Below, piece by piece: positions 12,983 through 24,927 of a stretch of DNA of 64,000 nt (position 1 is the first letter of the stretch; the number at the start of each line of letters is the position of its first letter). Under the pieces are notes generated by a model. The model was not told the DNA's origin and made no database searches. It saw only the letters and a program-made list of their open reading frames with translations. The translations under genes were made by a program, and so were the position numbers. The DNA comes from Spisula solida. Taxonomy: Eukaryota > Mollusca > Bivalvia > Venerida > Mactridae. The DNA is taken from contig OX365955.1 in assembly GCA_947247005.1 (NCBI GenBank), forward strand, positions 16,597,322 to 16,661,321, given 5' to 3'.

Positions 12983-13011
12983 AGGGCAGACCCTTTATTC
13001 TACATCAAAAC

Positions 13012-13027
13012 GGCCCTTTTTAGGGCC
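13012..13027 (+). terminator. Histone 3' stem-loop, H2A unit 3
   Basis: GGCCCT-TTTT-AGGGCC with acgaaagga downstream. Confidence 0.95.
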
Positions 13028-13163
13028 ACTAAATCTTTACGAAAGGACTTGATCTCACTTTGTCAAAACCAAACCAATTAATAATAGTTCCCTATAGTAT
13101 ATATAAGGCCCATGTTGTTTTGTCTTTGTTACCTTATGTATATATATGTATGTGTATGTGTGT

Positions 13164-13401
13164 GTGTTCGGGAAAGCATTACAATGGATCCGGTAAACGT
13201 GTTTTCGAGTAGATCCGGCTCTCGTAGTGTATGCATACTGGTGGTACCAGAGTCTTATTGATCTGGTGTACTTACTGTGTGGGTATATGGATCATGTATA
13301 TGCAATGTCCCTGTGTCTTGTATATCCTAGCTTGGTGCTATACGGATACCGGATCTACTCCAAAATACGTTTACCGGATCCATTCTAATGCTTCCCAACA
13401 C
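13164..13401. mobile_element. Foldback MITE-like element, unit 3
   Basis: Same element in the same position, both arms complete. Confidence 0.7.
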
Positions 13402-14353
13402 TCACTATATAATATATATACTCACTTGTAGACTCACTTTGTTACTGTTCTGTTCTATTCTGTTATGTTGTGTTCTGTTGTGTTGTGTTCTGTTGTGTTG
13501 TTCTATGTTATAAATGTGATATGTGATGTTCAATACTGGTGTTGGTATCATGCTTTTGTACTTCCATTATGTTCATCATATGCATATTAAAAGCTGGAAG
13601 CTGGAACTTAGTTTGTGTCTTTTTCCCGCCTATTTAGGTTATTGCTACCAAAATGGCGGCTCCCTGGTCATCTAAAAAACGGTCACATATTCATTATTTA
13701 CGATAAAAGGAAACTTTTTTTTACATAAATGCAAAGTTAAGGGTTGTCGACCCCTGATTGACTACCATTACCATGTCAGTAATATGTAAAAACACAGTTT
13801 AACTAAAAGTCTACTCAAGTTGCACACGGCCAAATAGACTTGTGTTTCTTCCCCGCCCCCAAAACGCTGATATTTTCATTTTCTGACCGAATCTGGTCAA
13901 ACTTTTTGCTATTAGTCTTCACCATACGAACCACTCTGTCGATTTACGACCATATAACACGGATATAACGCGTTTTCGTGAAAATATTGGCGAAAAACCA
14001 ATGCTACAACCGTCTCAGCAGCGGTCGCAGCTCACTCTAGCGACCCTATTTCTCCTCATAATTTTGTTGGGTTTGATTTTATAGGAAAAACAACGCCACG
14101 GCTGTGTAGCGGCATGTCTAAGCTTCGCCTAGATGCCAAACTTTATGGGTCTAACACATATATTAACGCCACAATCACGAAAAATGTATGTTGGAGAAAA
14201 CACACTATACAGTAAACGCACATCGCGCACCTGCAGTATTTCGATCCCGTCCGCGCGCCCATTTTTTCTCACCGCGACTGACCTACTTACCGATATATTG
14301 AGTCCTGTACTGTTCGAACGTAATCATTCTGTTCTCAACAACACGAAACGAAA

Positions 14354-14932
14354 ATGACTGACACCGCTGCTCCCGCTAAAGTGAAGAAGGCTACCAAGCC
14401 TAAAACAGCACCAGCTCACCCCAAGTATAGTGAGATGGTTGGCGCTGCCATTGGTGCACTGAAGGAACGAAGTGGTTCATCTAGACAAGCTATCCTCAAG
14501 TACTGTCAAGCTAACTACAAGCTCGGGGATAACGTAACTGCCGTCAACGCACGTGTTAAGCAAGCCCTGAAGTCTGGTGTGAAGAGTGGTTCCATCAAGC
14601 AGGCCAAGGGAACCGGTGCATCCGGATCCTTCAAACTTGGAGAGGTCAAGAAAGCAGCCAAGAAGGCCACCAAGCCTAAAGCTGCCAAGCCAAAGAAGGC
14701 AAAGACACCCACCAAGAAGAAGCCTGCAGCCAAGAAACCAGCTGCCAAGAAAGCTGCCAAGCCTAAAGCCGCCAAGGCAGCCAAGAAACCAGCTGCAAAG
14801 AAAGCCAAGACACCTAAGAAGGCTGCTGCCAAGCCAAAGAAGGCCACCAAGTCACCAAAGAAGACTAAGGCAGCTGCCAAGCCAAAGAAGGCAAAGACAC
14901 CAAAGAAGGCTGCTGCTGCTGCTAAGAAATAA
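14354..14932 (+). CDS. H1: Linker histone H1, unit 3
   Basis: Same protein as the other H1 copies, and carries the same silent changes as unit 2. Confidence 0.97.
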   Translation: MTDTAAPAKVKKATKPKTAPAHPKYSEMVGAAIGALKERSGSSRQAILKYCQANYKLGDNVTAVNARVKQALKSGVKSGSIKQAKGTGASGSFKLGEVKKAAKKATKPKAAKPKKAKTPTKKKPAAKKPAAKKAAKPKAAKAAKKPAAKKAKTPKKAAAKPKKATKSPKKTKAAAKPKKAKTPKKAAAAAKK

Positions 14933-14962
14933 GCAATTCCATCTTGTTTATTTCACCACAAA

Positions 14963-14978
14963 GGTCCTTTTCAGGACC
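14963..14978 (+). terminator. Histone 3' stem-loop, H1 unit 3
   Basis: GGTCCT-TTTC-AGGACC, the H1 version. Confidence 0.93.
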
Positions 14979-15784
14979 ATTCATGTATTTTCCATTGAAT
15001 TTACCTCTAAAATTGTCAAACTTTTATAGTTTCAGTGCTTATACTTAGGTGTGTGTTGTATCTGAAAACAATAGTCACCCTTAATATTACCCTTATTACC
15101 TTTCATTATGACCAACATGTGCAAATATAGGTTTCCCTTGTACAAACTCTCTTGAAAATGTAATAATTCAAAGTATTATCAGTGTAATTTCTGATTTTAT
15201 GTGCAGTTTGTCCCTTACAGGGCATATCATTATACTTGTAATATGGCACTGGAACAAATATATGAGTAACTGTGTGCATTTGTGCAGTGATTGTGTATTC
15301 TTCTATAATAACTACAGTCAAACAGCATCATTTCATTCATTGTCACAAAATTAAATGCATTTTCAAGTGTCTGGTACAGATGGGAACAATTTTGGTTAAA
15401 TTTCAAAACTCTCTCAAAGTGAACATATATGACCGATTTTCATAATTTTTGGATTCTCTATTAATAATTAGTCTAAATATTCAGAAAATATCACATTTTG
15501 AATGATTTAATTATAAAAAAGTCTTTTAATCACCCAAAAACTGATTTTTGGCCTTGCCTAAAATGCCTATAAAAGCTGCTCTCTGATTGGTCCAATTGCC
15601 CTAGTGTCGCACGGTGTGATTGGTCGCTTACCAGCCGAACTACCCGCTGTAAGGCCAAATCTGATTAGTTTATTTACTATCCGTTTTTGCAAACGAAAAA
15701 TGAACAGCCAATCAACGTCCAGCAAGCTAAAGCGCGGTTATATTAACTCTGCACTTTGTTGCTATCATTTCATAACTATTCTAG

Positions 15785-16207
<423 letters not shown>

Positions 16208-16236
16208 GTGTCTGTGCTTTGCACACATAACAAAAC

Positions 16237-16252
16237 GGCCCTTTTTAGGGCC
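16237..16252 (+). terminator. Histone 3' stem-loop, H3 unit 3
   Basis: GGCCCT-TTTT-AGGGCC after H3. Confidence 0.95.
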
Positions 16253-16829
16253 ACAAAACTGTTTTCGAGAGATGTACTTCTGCAAATTGTCTCAAATATT
16301 CAGCTTTATGTCCCCACACATGTCTTTAAAACAAAATATCGTATATAACTAGTTACAAAATCGTAAAACAGGCCAATATTGTTGTAAATATACCAAACTA
16401 TTCAGGGTCATTCACATATTGCTCCCTATATCACGTATAGTGCTCACTATACCAAAAATATTGCCCTTCTATCATAACTCCAAGATCGTAAACATAACAG
16501 GAATCGTAAATTATGATATACGACTTCGTAAATGTTGTACAAAATCGTAAAATCGAGTATTATGTCGTTTGAAAGTACAAAAAACGACTATTTTCGACAT
16601 TTCGTGCATATTAATTAATGCTCATACGTGAAATTGTGTTTCTACAATTTAGGGTACTACAGAATTGTAACAAAACCATTCAAAACCATTTCCATGCGGC
16701 AATATTCTCACAATTTAGCAAATAGTACATTTCTAGAGCCTAAACAGTGCAAAAAGCTGTTCTCGACGCTGATTGGTTGACGAAAAACGAGCAACCAATC
16801 AGAAACGACCAGTACTTGTGACCTACTGA

Positions 16830-17216
<387 letters not shown>

Positions 17217-17245
17217 GCACAAGATCGTACTTTCGAGTGCAAAAC

Positions 17246-17261
17246 GGCCCTTTTTAGGGCC
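17246..17261 (+). terminator. Histone 3' stem-loop, H4 unit 3
   Basis: GGCCCT-TTTT-AGGGCC after H4. Confidence 0.95.
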
Positions 17262-17875
17262 ACAAATATTCTCGAACGAGTTATTCTCCTAACATTGTCA
17301 GTGTTCTATCAATTTAATACACAAAAACATAGTCAATTGTCCCAATAATTGAATTTTCGGATGTATCTATCCGAACTTATGGTCATTTTTGTCTATTTTT
17401 CGCCTAATATCCATAAATTCTGTTTAACATTGCCTACTATAGCATTTTAAGACACAACACTATGTCTAAATTGTAATGGCTGCTCAAATTTTAACCAAAG
17501 TACCCATTATACAACAAAAAAGCATAAAACATTGGTGGAGAATACACTGTTTTGGGCCTAAAACCGTTATTATACATTGAATATGAACATTTCTTGCATT
17601 TTTATATGCACAAGCATGCCCAAATTATATTAAACATCACATTTGTACATCTTAAACAGAACATAAGTGCAATATGAGCCAAAATGTTGTTTTACAGGCA
17701 TGAAAATTTTCTAAGTGTCCATTTTACGCGCACCTGCTAGCTGAAAATTGAACAGCCAATCAGAATGCAGCATTTGTGTACCAGGTTCCGTAAGTAGGTC
17801 AATCCGGTTTTGCGGACCAGCTCCTCATATATAAAGAAACTCGATTTGCTGTCGGTATTCATTCCCTGAATAATC

Positions 17876-18250
17876 ATGGTTGCTAAAGGTGTTGCAAGCA
17901 AAGGAAGCAAGAAGGCCGCCACCAAGGCAAAGGCCGCAAGATCTACTGACAAGAAACGAAGGAGGAGGAGGAGGGAATCCTACTCTATCTACATCTACAA
18001 AGTGTTGAGACAAGTGCACCCAGACACTGGTGTATCAAGCAAAGCCATGTCCATCATGAACAGCTTTGTCAACGACATCTTTGAGAGAATTGCTGCTGAG
18101 GCTTCAAGACTCGCTCACTACAACAAGCGATCAACCATCACCAGCAGAGAAATCCAGACAGCTGTCAGACTTCTGTTGCCCGGTGAACTCGCCAAGCACG
18201 CCGTCAGCGAGGGTACCAAGGCTGTCACCAAGTACACCAGCAGCAAATAA
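17876..18250 (+). CDS. H2B: Histone H2B, unit 3
   Basis: Same coding sequence as the other H2B copies. This is the last complete H2B; only C-terminal remnants follow, near 23650 and 33550. Confidence 0.98.
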   Translation: MVAKGVASKGSKKAATKAKAARSTDKKRRRRRRESYSIYIYKVLRQVHPDTGVSSKAMSIMNSFVNDIFERIAAEASRLAHYNKRSTITSREIQTAVRLLLPGELAKHAVSEGTKAVTKYTSSK

Positions 18251-18282
18251 ACATTTGCTGTCTAGTGCATTTACAACAAAAC

Positions 18283-18298
18283 GGCCCTTTTTAGGGCC
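18283..18298 (+). terminator. Histone 3' stem-loop, H2B unit 3
   Basis: GGCCCT-TTTT-AGGGCC after H2B. Confidence 0.95.
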
Positions 18299-18875
18299 AC
18301 TCATCTTATTTCGATTGAGTGCTTCTTATACTGATTGTTTATACGTTTACTCTATATACACTGTGTCCCAATTAATATATAAATTTTTAATACAACCCAT
18401 TCAAGTCCTGTAAAATGCATCAGATATTATATGATATACATGAAAGTGCATGAAATAACCCAAGATAGTTACATATTAATACAAAGAATGCGTTTATAAC
18501 CTCGTTTTGTCAACCCCAATATTGCCCCAAAACACCGTACTTTAGATCCCTATTATCGCTGTATAATCCTATGTATTAACATAAAATATATGTTTTTAGA
18601 CAATATGTACCCTGTTCTTTCCAAAAATCCACATAAAAACTTCGAAAAGTTGTAAATAAGGGAAAAAAGGGGTGCCGAAACGGCCTATAGTAGCTTGTCT
18701 CTGATTGGCTGAAATGCCCTAGTCTCGCGCATCGTGATTGGTCGGCGTTTTAGTGCACCTGCACTGAACCCAGCGTTTTGTAAGTAGGTCAATCCGATTC
18801 CTGGGGGTATATAAGGCAAAAAATCAAAATTGCGATCATTATTCTCTCTCTCCTGAACGAATAACACTTGCAATT

Positions 18876-19250
18876 ATGTCTGGACGTGGTAAAGGTGGAA
18901 AGACAAAGGGAAAGGCAAAGAGCCGTTCCAGCCGTGCTGGTCTGCAGTTCCCCGTAGGAAGAATTCACCGTCTTCTGCGAAAGGGTAACTACGCTGAGCG
19001 AGTTGGTGCCGGAGCTCCAGTCTACTTGGCCGCTGTTTTGGAATACTTGGCAGCTGAAGTACTCGAACTTGCAGGAAACGCAGCCAGAGACAACAAGAAG
19101 ACAAGAATCATCCCCCGTCACTTGCAGTTGGCTATCCGCAACGACGAGGAATTGAACAAACTTCTCTCGGGTGTCACCATCGCCCAGGGTGGTGTTCTGC
19201 CAAACATCCAGGCAGTTCTCCTCCCCAAGAAGTCAAAGGTTGCCAAGTAA
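18876..19250 (+). CDS. H2A: Histone H2A, unit 4
   Basis: Protein and nucleotide sequence match units 2 and 3. This is the last intact H2A in the window. Later H2A-like promoters at 23280-23466 and 24140-24278 are not followed by an H2A coding region. Confidence 0.98.
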   Translation: MSGRGKGGKTKGKAKSRSSRAGLQFPVGRIHRLLRKGNYAERVGAGAPVYLAAVLEYLAAEVLELAGNAARDNKKTRIIPRHLQLAIRNDEELNKLLSGVTIAQGGVLPNIQAVLLPKKSKVAK

Positions 19251-19279
19251 AGGGCAGACCCTTTATTCTACATCAAAAC

Positions 19280-19295
19280 GGCCCTTTTTAGGGCC
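19280..19295 (+). terminator. Histone 3' stem-loop, H2A unit 4
   Basis: GGCCCT-TTTT-AGGGCC with acgaaagga downstream. Confidence 0.95.
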
Positions 19296-19431
19296 ACTAA
19301 ATCTTTACGAAAGGACTTGATCTCACTTTGTCAAAACCAAACCAATTAATAATAGTTCCCTATAGTATATATAAGGCCCATGTTGTTTTGTCTTTGTTAC
19401 CTTATGTATATATATGTATGTGTATGTGTGT

Positions 19432-19669
19432 GTGTTCGGGAAAGCATTACAATGGATCCGGTAAACGTGTTTTCGAGTAGATCCGGCTCTCGTAGTGTAT
19501 GCATACTGGTGGTACCAGAGTCTTATTGATCTGGTGTACTTACTGTGTGGGTATATGGATCATGTATATGCAATGTCCCTGTGTCTTGTATATCCTAGCT
19601 TGGTGCTATACGGATACCGGATCTACTCCAAAATACGTTTACCGGATCCATTCTAATGCTTCCCAACAC
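19432..19669. mobile_element. Foldback MITE-like element, unit 4
   Basis: Same element in the same position, both arms complete. Confidence 0.7.
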
Positions 19670-20631
19670 TCACTATATAATATATATACTCACTTGTAGA
19701 CTCACTTTGTTACTGTTCTGTTCTATTCTGTTATGTTGTGTTCTGTTGTGTTCTGTTGTGTTGTGTTCTGTTGTGTTGTTCTATGTTATAAATGTGATAT
19801 GTGATGTTCAATACTGGTGTTGGTATCATGCTTTTGTACTTCCATTATGTTCATCATATGCATATTAAAAGCTGGAAGCTGGAACTTAGTTTGTGTCTTT
19901 TTCCCGCCTATTTAGGTTATTGCTACCAAAATGGCGGCTCCCTGGTCATCTAAAAAACGGTCACATATTCATTATTTACGATAAAAGGAAACTTTTTTTT
20001 ACATAAATGCAAAGTTAAGGGTTGTCGACCCCTGATTGACTACCATTACCATGTCAGTAATATGTAAAAACACAGTTTAACTAAAAGTCTACTCAAGTTG
20101 CACACGGCCAAATAGACTTGTGTTTCTTCCCCGCCCCCAAAACGCTGATATTTTCATTTTCTGACCGAATCTGGTCAAACTTTTTGCTATTAGTCTTCAC
20201 CATACGAACCACTCTGTCGATTTACGACCATATAACACGGATATAACGCGTTTTCGTGAAAATATTGGCGAAAAACCAATGCTACAACCGTCTCAGCAGC
20301 GGTCGCAGCTCACTCTAGCGACCCTATTTCTCCTCATAATTTTGTTGGGTTTGATTTTATAGGAAAAACAACGCCACGGCTGTGTAGCGGCATGTCTAAG
20401 CTTCGCCTAGATGCCAAACTTTATGGGTCTAACACATATATTAACGCCACAATCACGAAAAATGTATGTTGGAGAAAACACACTATACAGTAAACGCACA
20501 TCGCGCACCTGCAGTATTTCGATCCCGTCCGCGCGCCCATTTTTTCTCACCGCGACTGACCTACTTACCGATATATTGAGTCCTGTACTGTTCGAACGTA
20601 ATCATTCTGTTCTCAACAACACGAAACGAAA

Positions 20632-21210
20632 ATGACTGACACCGCTGCTCCCGCTAAAGTGAAGAAGGCTACCAAGCCTAAAACAGCACCAGCTCACCCC
20701 AAGTATAGTGAGATGGTTGGCGCTGCCATTGGTGCACTGAAGGAACGAAGTGGTTCATCTAGACAAGCTATCCTCAAGTACTGTCAAGCTAACTACAAGC
20801 TCGGGGATAACGTAACTGCCGTCAACGCACGTGTTAAGCAAGCCCTGAAGTCTGGTGTGAAGAGTGGTTCCATCAAGCAGGCCAAGGGAACCGGTGCATC
20901 CGGATCCTTCAAACTTGGAGAGGTCAAGAAAGCAGCCAAGAAGGCCACCAAGCCTAAAGCTGCCAAGCCAAAGAAGGCAAAGACACCCACCAAGAAGAAG
21001 CCTGCAGCCAAGAAACCAGCTGCCAAGAAAGCTGCCAAGCCTAAAGCCGCCAAGGCAGCCAAGAAACCAGCTGCAAAGAAAGCCAAGACACCTAAGAAGG
21101 CTGCTGCCAAGCCAAAGAAGGCCACCAAGTCACCAAAGAAGACTAAGGCAGCTGCCAAGCCAAAGAAGGCAAAGACACCAAAGAAGGCTGCTGCTGCTGC
21201 TAAGAAATAA
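20632..21210 (+). CDS. H1: Linker histone H1, unit 4
   Basis: Same protein as the other H1 copies and same silent haplotype as units 2 and 3. The H1 tail pseudogene at 31808 instead carries the unit 1 tail variant (aaggct). Confidence 0.97.
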   Translation: MTDTAAPAKVKKATKPKTAPAHPKYSEMVGAAIGALKERSGSSRQAILKYCQANYKLGDNVTAVNARVKQALKSGVKSGSIKQAKGTGASGSFKLGEVKKAAKKATKPKAAKPKKAKTPTKKKPAAKKPAAKKAAKPKAAKAAKKPAAKKAKTPKKAAAKPKKATKSPKKTKAAAKPKKAKTPKKAAAAAKK

Positions 21211-21240
21211 GCAATTCCATCTTGTTTATTTCACCACAAA

Positions 21241-21256
21241 GGTCCTTTTCAGGACC
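21241..21256 (+). terminator. Histone 3' stem-loop, H1 unit 4
   Basis: GGTCCT-TTTC-AGGACC, the H1 version. Confidence 0.93.
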
Positions 21257-22062
21257 ATTCATGTATTTTCCATTGAATTTACCTCTAAAATTGTCAAACT
21301 TTTATAGTTTCAGTGCTTATACTTAGGTGTGTGTTGTATCTGAAAACAATAGTCACCCTTAATATTACCCTTATTACCTTTCATTATGACCAACATGTGC
21401 AAATATAGGTTTCCCTTGTACAAACTCTCTTGAAAATGTAATAATTCAAAGTATTATCAGTGTAATTTCTGATTTTATGTGCAGTTTGTCCCTTACAGGG
21501 CATATCATTATACTTGTAATATGGCACTGGAACAAATATATGAGTAACTGTGTGCATTTGTGCAGTGATTGTGTATTCTTCTATAATAACTACAGTCAAA
21601 CAGCATCATTTCATTCATTGTCACAAAATTAAATGCATTTTCAAGTGTCTGGTACAGATGGGAACAATTTTGGTTAAATTTCAAAACTCTCTCAAAGTGA
21701 ACATATATGACCGATTTTCATAATTTTTGGATTCTCTATTAATAATTAGTCTAAATATTCAGAAAATATCACATTTTGAATGATTTAATTATAAAAAAGT
21801 CTTTTAATCACCCAAAAACTGATTTTTGGCCTTGCCTAAAATGCCTATAAAAGCTGCTCTCTGATTGGTCCAATTGCCCTAGTGTCGCACGGTGTGATTG
21901 GTCGCTTACCAGCCGAACTACCCGCTGTAAGGCCAAATCTGATTAGTTTATTTACTATCCGTTTTTGCAAACGAAAAATGAACAGCCAATCAACGTCCAG
22001 CAAGCTAAAGCGCGGTTATATTAACTCTGCACTTTGTTGCTATCATTTCATAACTATTCTAG

Positions 22063-22485
<423 letters not shown>

Positions 22486-22514
22486 GTGTCTGTGCTTTGC
22501 ACACATAACAAAAC

Positions 22515-22530
22515 GGCCCTTTTTAGGGCC
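22515..22530 (+). terminator. Histone 3' stem-loop, H3 unit 4
   Basis: GGCCCT-TTTT-AGGGCC after the last intact H3. Confidence 0.95.
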
Positions 22531-22985
22531 ACAAAACTGTTTTCGAGAGATGTACTTCTGCAAATTGTCTCAAATATTCAGCTTTATGTCCCCACACATG
22601 TCTTTAAAACAAAATATCATATATAACTAGTTACAAAATCGTAAAACAGGCCAATATTGTTGTAAAACAAATATATGAGTAACTACATGTGCATTTGTGC
22701 AGTGATTACGTATTCTTCTATAATAAATACAGTCAAACAGCATCATTTCATTCATTTTCACAAAATTAAATGCATTTCAAGTGTCTGGTACAGATGGGAA
22801 CACTTTTGGTTAAATTTTAAAACTCTCTCAAAGTGAACACACCAGGCCGATTTTTATAATAATTTTTGGATTTTCGATTAATACTTAGTCTAAATATTCA
22901 GAAAATGTCACATTTTGAATGATTTAATTATGAAAAAGTATAATAATCACCTAAAAACTGATTTAATGCCTTGCCTAAAATGCCT

Positions 22986-23466
22986 ATAAGAGCTGCTCTC
23001 TGATTGGTCCAATTGCCCTAGTGTCGCACGGCGTGATTGGTTGCTTACAAGCTGAACTACCCGCTGAAAGGCCAAATCTTATTAGTGCATTTTCTTCTTG
23101 TGCCAAGTTTTATGGGTCTAATACAAAAACACAGTAGCTTAGATCCTTATTATCGTTATATAATCCTCTATGTTAACATAAGGTATATGTTTTCAGACAA
23201 TATGTACTCTGTTTATGCGAAAAATCCACAAAAACCGAGAAAAGAAGTAAATGAGCGGAAACGTCTGCTGAAACGAATTATAGAAGCTTGTCTCTGATTG
23301 GCTGAATTGTCCTAGTCTCGTGCATCGTGATTGGCCGATGTGAAAGTGCACCTGCACGCAGTTCAGGGTTTGCTAAGTAGGTCATTACGATTTCAGGGGT
23401 ATAAAAAGCTAAATTTAACGAATTGTGATCATTATTCTCTCTCGTGAACGGATAACACTCGCAATC
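22986..23466 (+). pseudogene. Mosaic of orphan H3 and H2A promoters, copy A
   Basis: An H3-type promoter (two ATTGG boxes, 22986-23095) is not followed by H3. It runs into a scrap like the H1 upstream region (gtgccaagttttatgggtc), then the end of the H2B-H2A spacer. A full H2A-type promoter follows: ATTGG boxes, CTAAGTAGGTCA at 23373-23384 and TATAAAA at 23400-23406. The H2A-type leader ends at the ATG at 23467. Confidence 0.8.
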
Positions 23467-23739
23467 ATGCCTAGGAAGATAGCAATATGGTGGAATGATG
23501 AATGTCACACTGCAATTAAAGCCAGGGAAAAAGCCTACCATAAGAAAAAGACAAAAGAAACACCGATTAATGTTGAAAATTGGAAAATTTTAAGAACTGA
23601 AGCATCTAAAATAATTAAAAAAGCTAAAAGAAAAAGCTTGAAAAATGTCTGCAGTGGTGAACTCGACAAGGATGCCGTCTGTGAGGGCACCGAGCTGTCA
23701 CCAATTACACCAGTAGCAAATTTAACAATTGCTGTCTAG
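23467..23739 (+). CDS. Chimeric ORF: H2A start, LINE linker, H2B C-terminus
   Basis: Intact 90-codon ORF starting at the ATG that aligns with the H2A start, behind a near-complete H2A promoter and leader. Residues 7-60 (IWWNDECHTAIKAREKAY and onward) match the endonuclease-to-reverse-transcriptase linker of non-LTR retrotransposons, recognised by the WWNDEC motif, the conserved R/A spacing and a basic KKAKRKS helix. The H2B C-terminal helix follows in the H2B frame (GEL-K-AV-EGT). A 1-base deletion then shifts the frame to a new end, SPITPVANLTIAV. The H2B stem-loop is deleted here. It is probably a rearrangement product rather than a working gene, but it is open and has a plausible promoter. 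Confidence 0.45.
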   Translation: MPRKIAIWWNDECHTAIKAREKAYHKKKTKETPINVENWKILRTEASKIIKKAKRKSLKNVCSGELDKDAVCEGTELSPITPVANLTIAV

Positions 23740-23756
23740 TGTATATACAACAAATT

Positions 23757-24278
23757 TCGATTGAATGCCTCTCATACCGATTGTTAATACTTTAGTTTAT
23801 ATACACTGTTTCCCAATTCATATATATTTTTAATACAACCCATTCTAGTCTGGTAAAATAAATCGGACATTACACGATATACATGCAAATGCATCAAATA
23901 CCCTAAAAAGTTGCATATTAACACAAAGAATGCGTTTATAACCTCGTGTTGTCAATCCCAGTATTTCCCCAAAACACAGTACTTTAGATCCTTATTATCG
24001 CTGCATAATCCTATGTATAAACAGAAGATGTGTTTTAGACAAAATATATATCTTATTAATATTGCCAAAAATCTACACAAACCTAGAACAGTAGTAAATA
24101 AGGGAAAAGGGGTGCCGAAACGAGTTATAGTAGCTCGTCTCTGGTTGGCTGAATTGCCCTAGTCTCGTGCATCGTGATTGGTCGGTGTTCAAGTGCACCT
24201 GCACTGAAACCTGCGTTTTGTAAGTAGGTCATTCCGATTTCTGAAGTATAAAATGGAAAATTTCAAAAATTCCGATCA
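23757..24278 (+). pseudogene. Decayed H2B-H2A spacer and second orphan H2A promoter, copy A
   Basis: Follows the H2B-H2A spacer in order, then an H2A promoter (ATTGG boxes, GTAAGTAGGTCA-like motif near 24222, tataaaat near 24247). Homology stops at ccgatca just before the leader, and no H2A follows. Confidence 0.8.
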
Positions 24279-24927
24279 CATGTCAAATTTGAGCAATTGT
24301 TGTCCATTCTTGAGCAAATTAATTGTAATTTTATAAAAAAAATCACACCCCGAGCAAACTAAGCCGGAGCGGAGTATGTGAAACACGCGATGGCTAGGTC
24401 AAACAATAGACTAATACAATGAGAAACCTAGGTCAAGTAAACAATAAGAAGGTTAATAAAACAATTTAACCAATCTAGACTGACTAACCCAAAATTAAAC
24501 GTTATAGGGCGATATCACTCGGCATTTAGTAATTATAAACATTAAAATTAACAATATAATCAACTGGACCTCATATCTACCATCGTTTTCATTACAATAC
24601 ACTTTGAACTTTCTTTTGGAAAGTTTTCTGTGATTTTTAACCTTTTCCCAATTCTATAATAGAATCTATGTATTTTTAATCAAGAATTATATTAGAATAA
24701 TTTTAATAGAAAGTTATTATGTTCTTCTTTACGGGTTGTTAATACTTTTAAAAACATAGGACTCTAAAATTACGTAATAAATCCGGCTTTATTATTATTA
24801 TTTAACAACAGCAAAGACCTAAATATACTATTGACTACAGTTTTTCAAAGAAAATAATAGAGAAATTTATTTAAAAGAATTATTTGGACTGGTCGCAGTA
24901 TTTTTGACCTAAACATAAGCGAATAAG
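24279..24927. other. Unassigned AT-rich sequence, copy A
   Basis: No gene or repeat recognised. It is conserved in copy B at about 34203-34854, so it was part of the duplicated segment. Confidence 0.6.
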
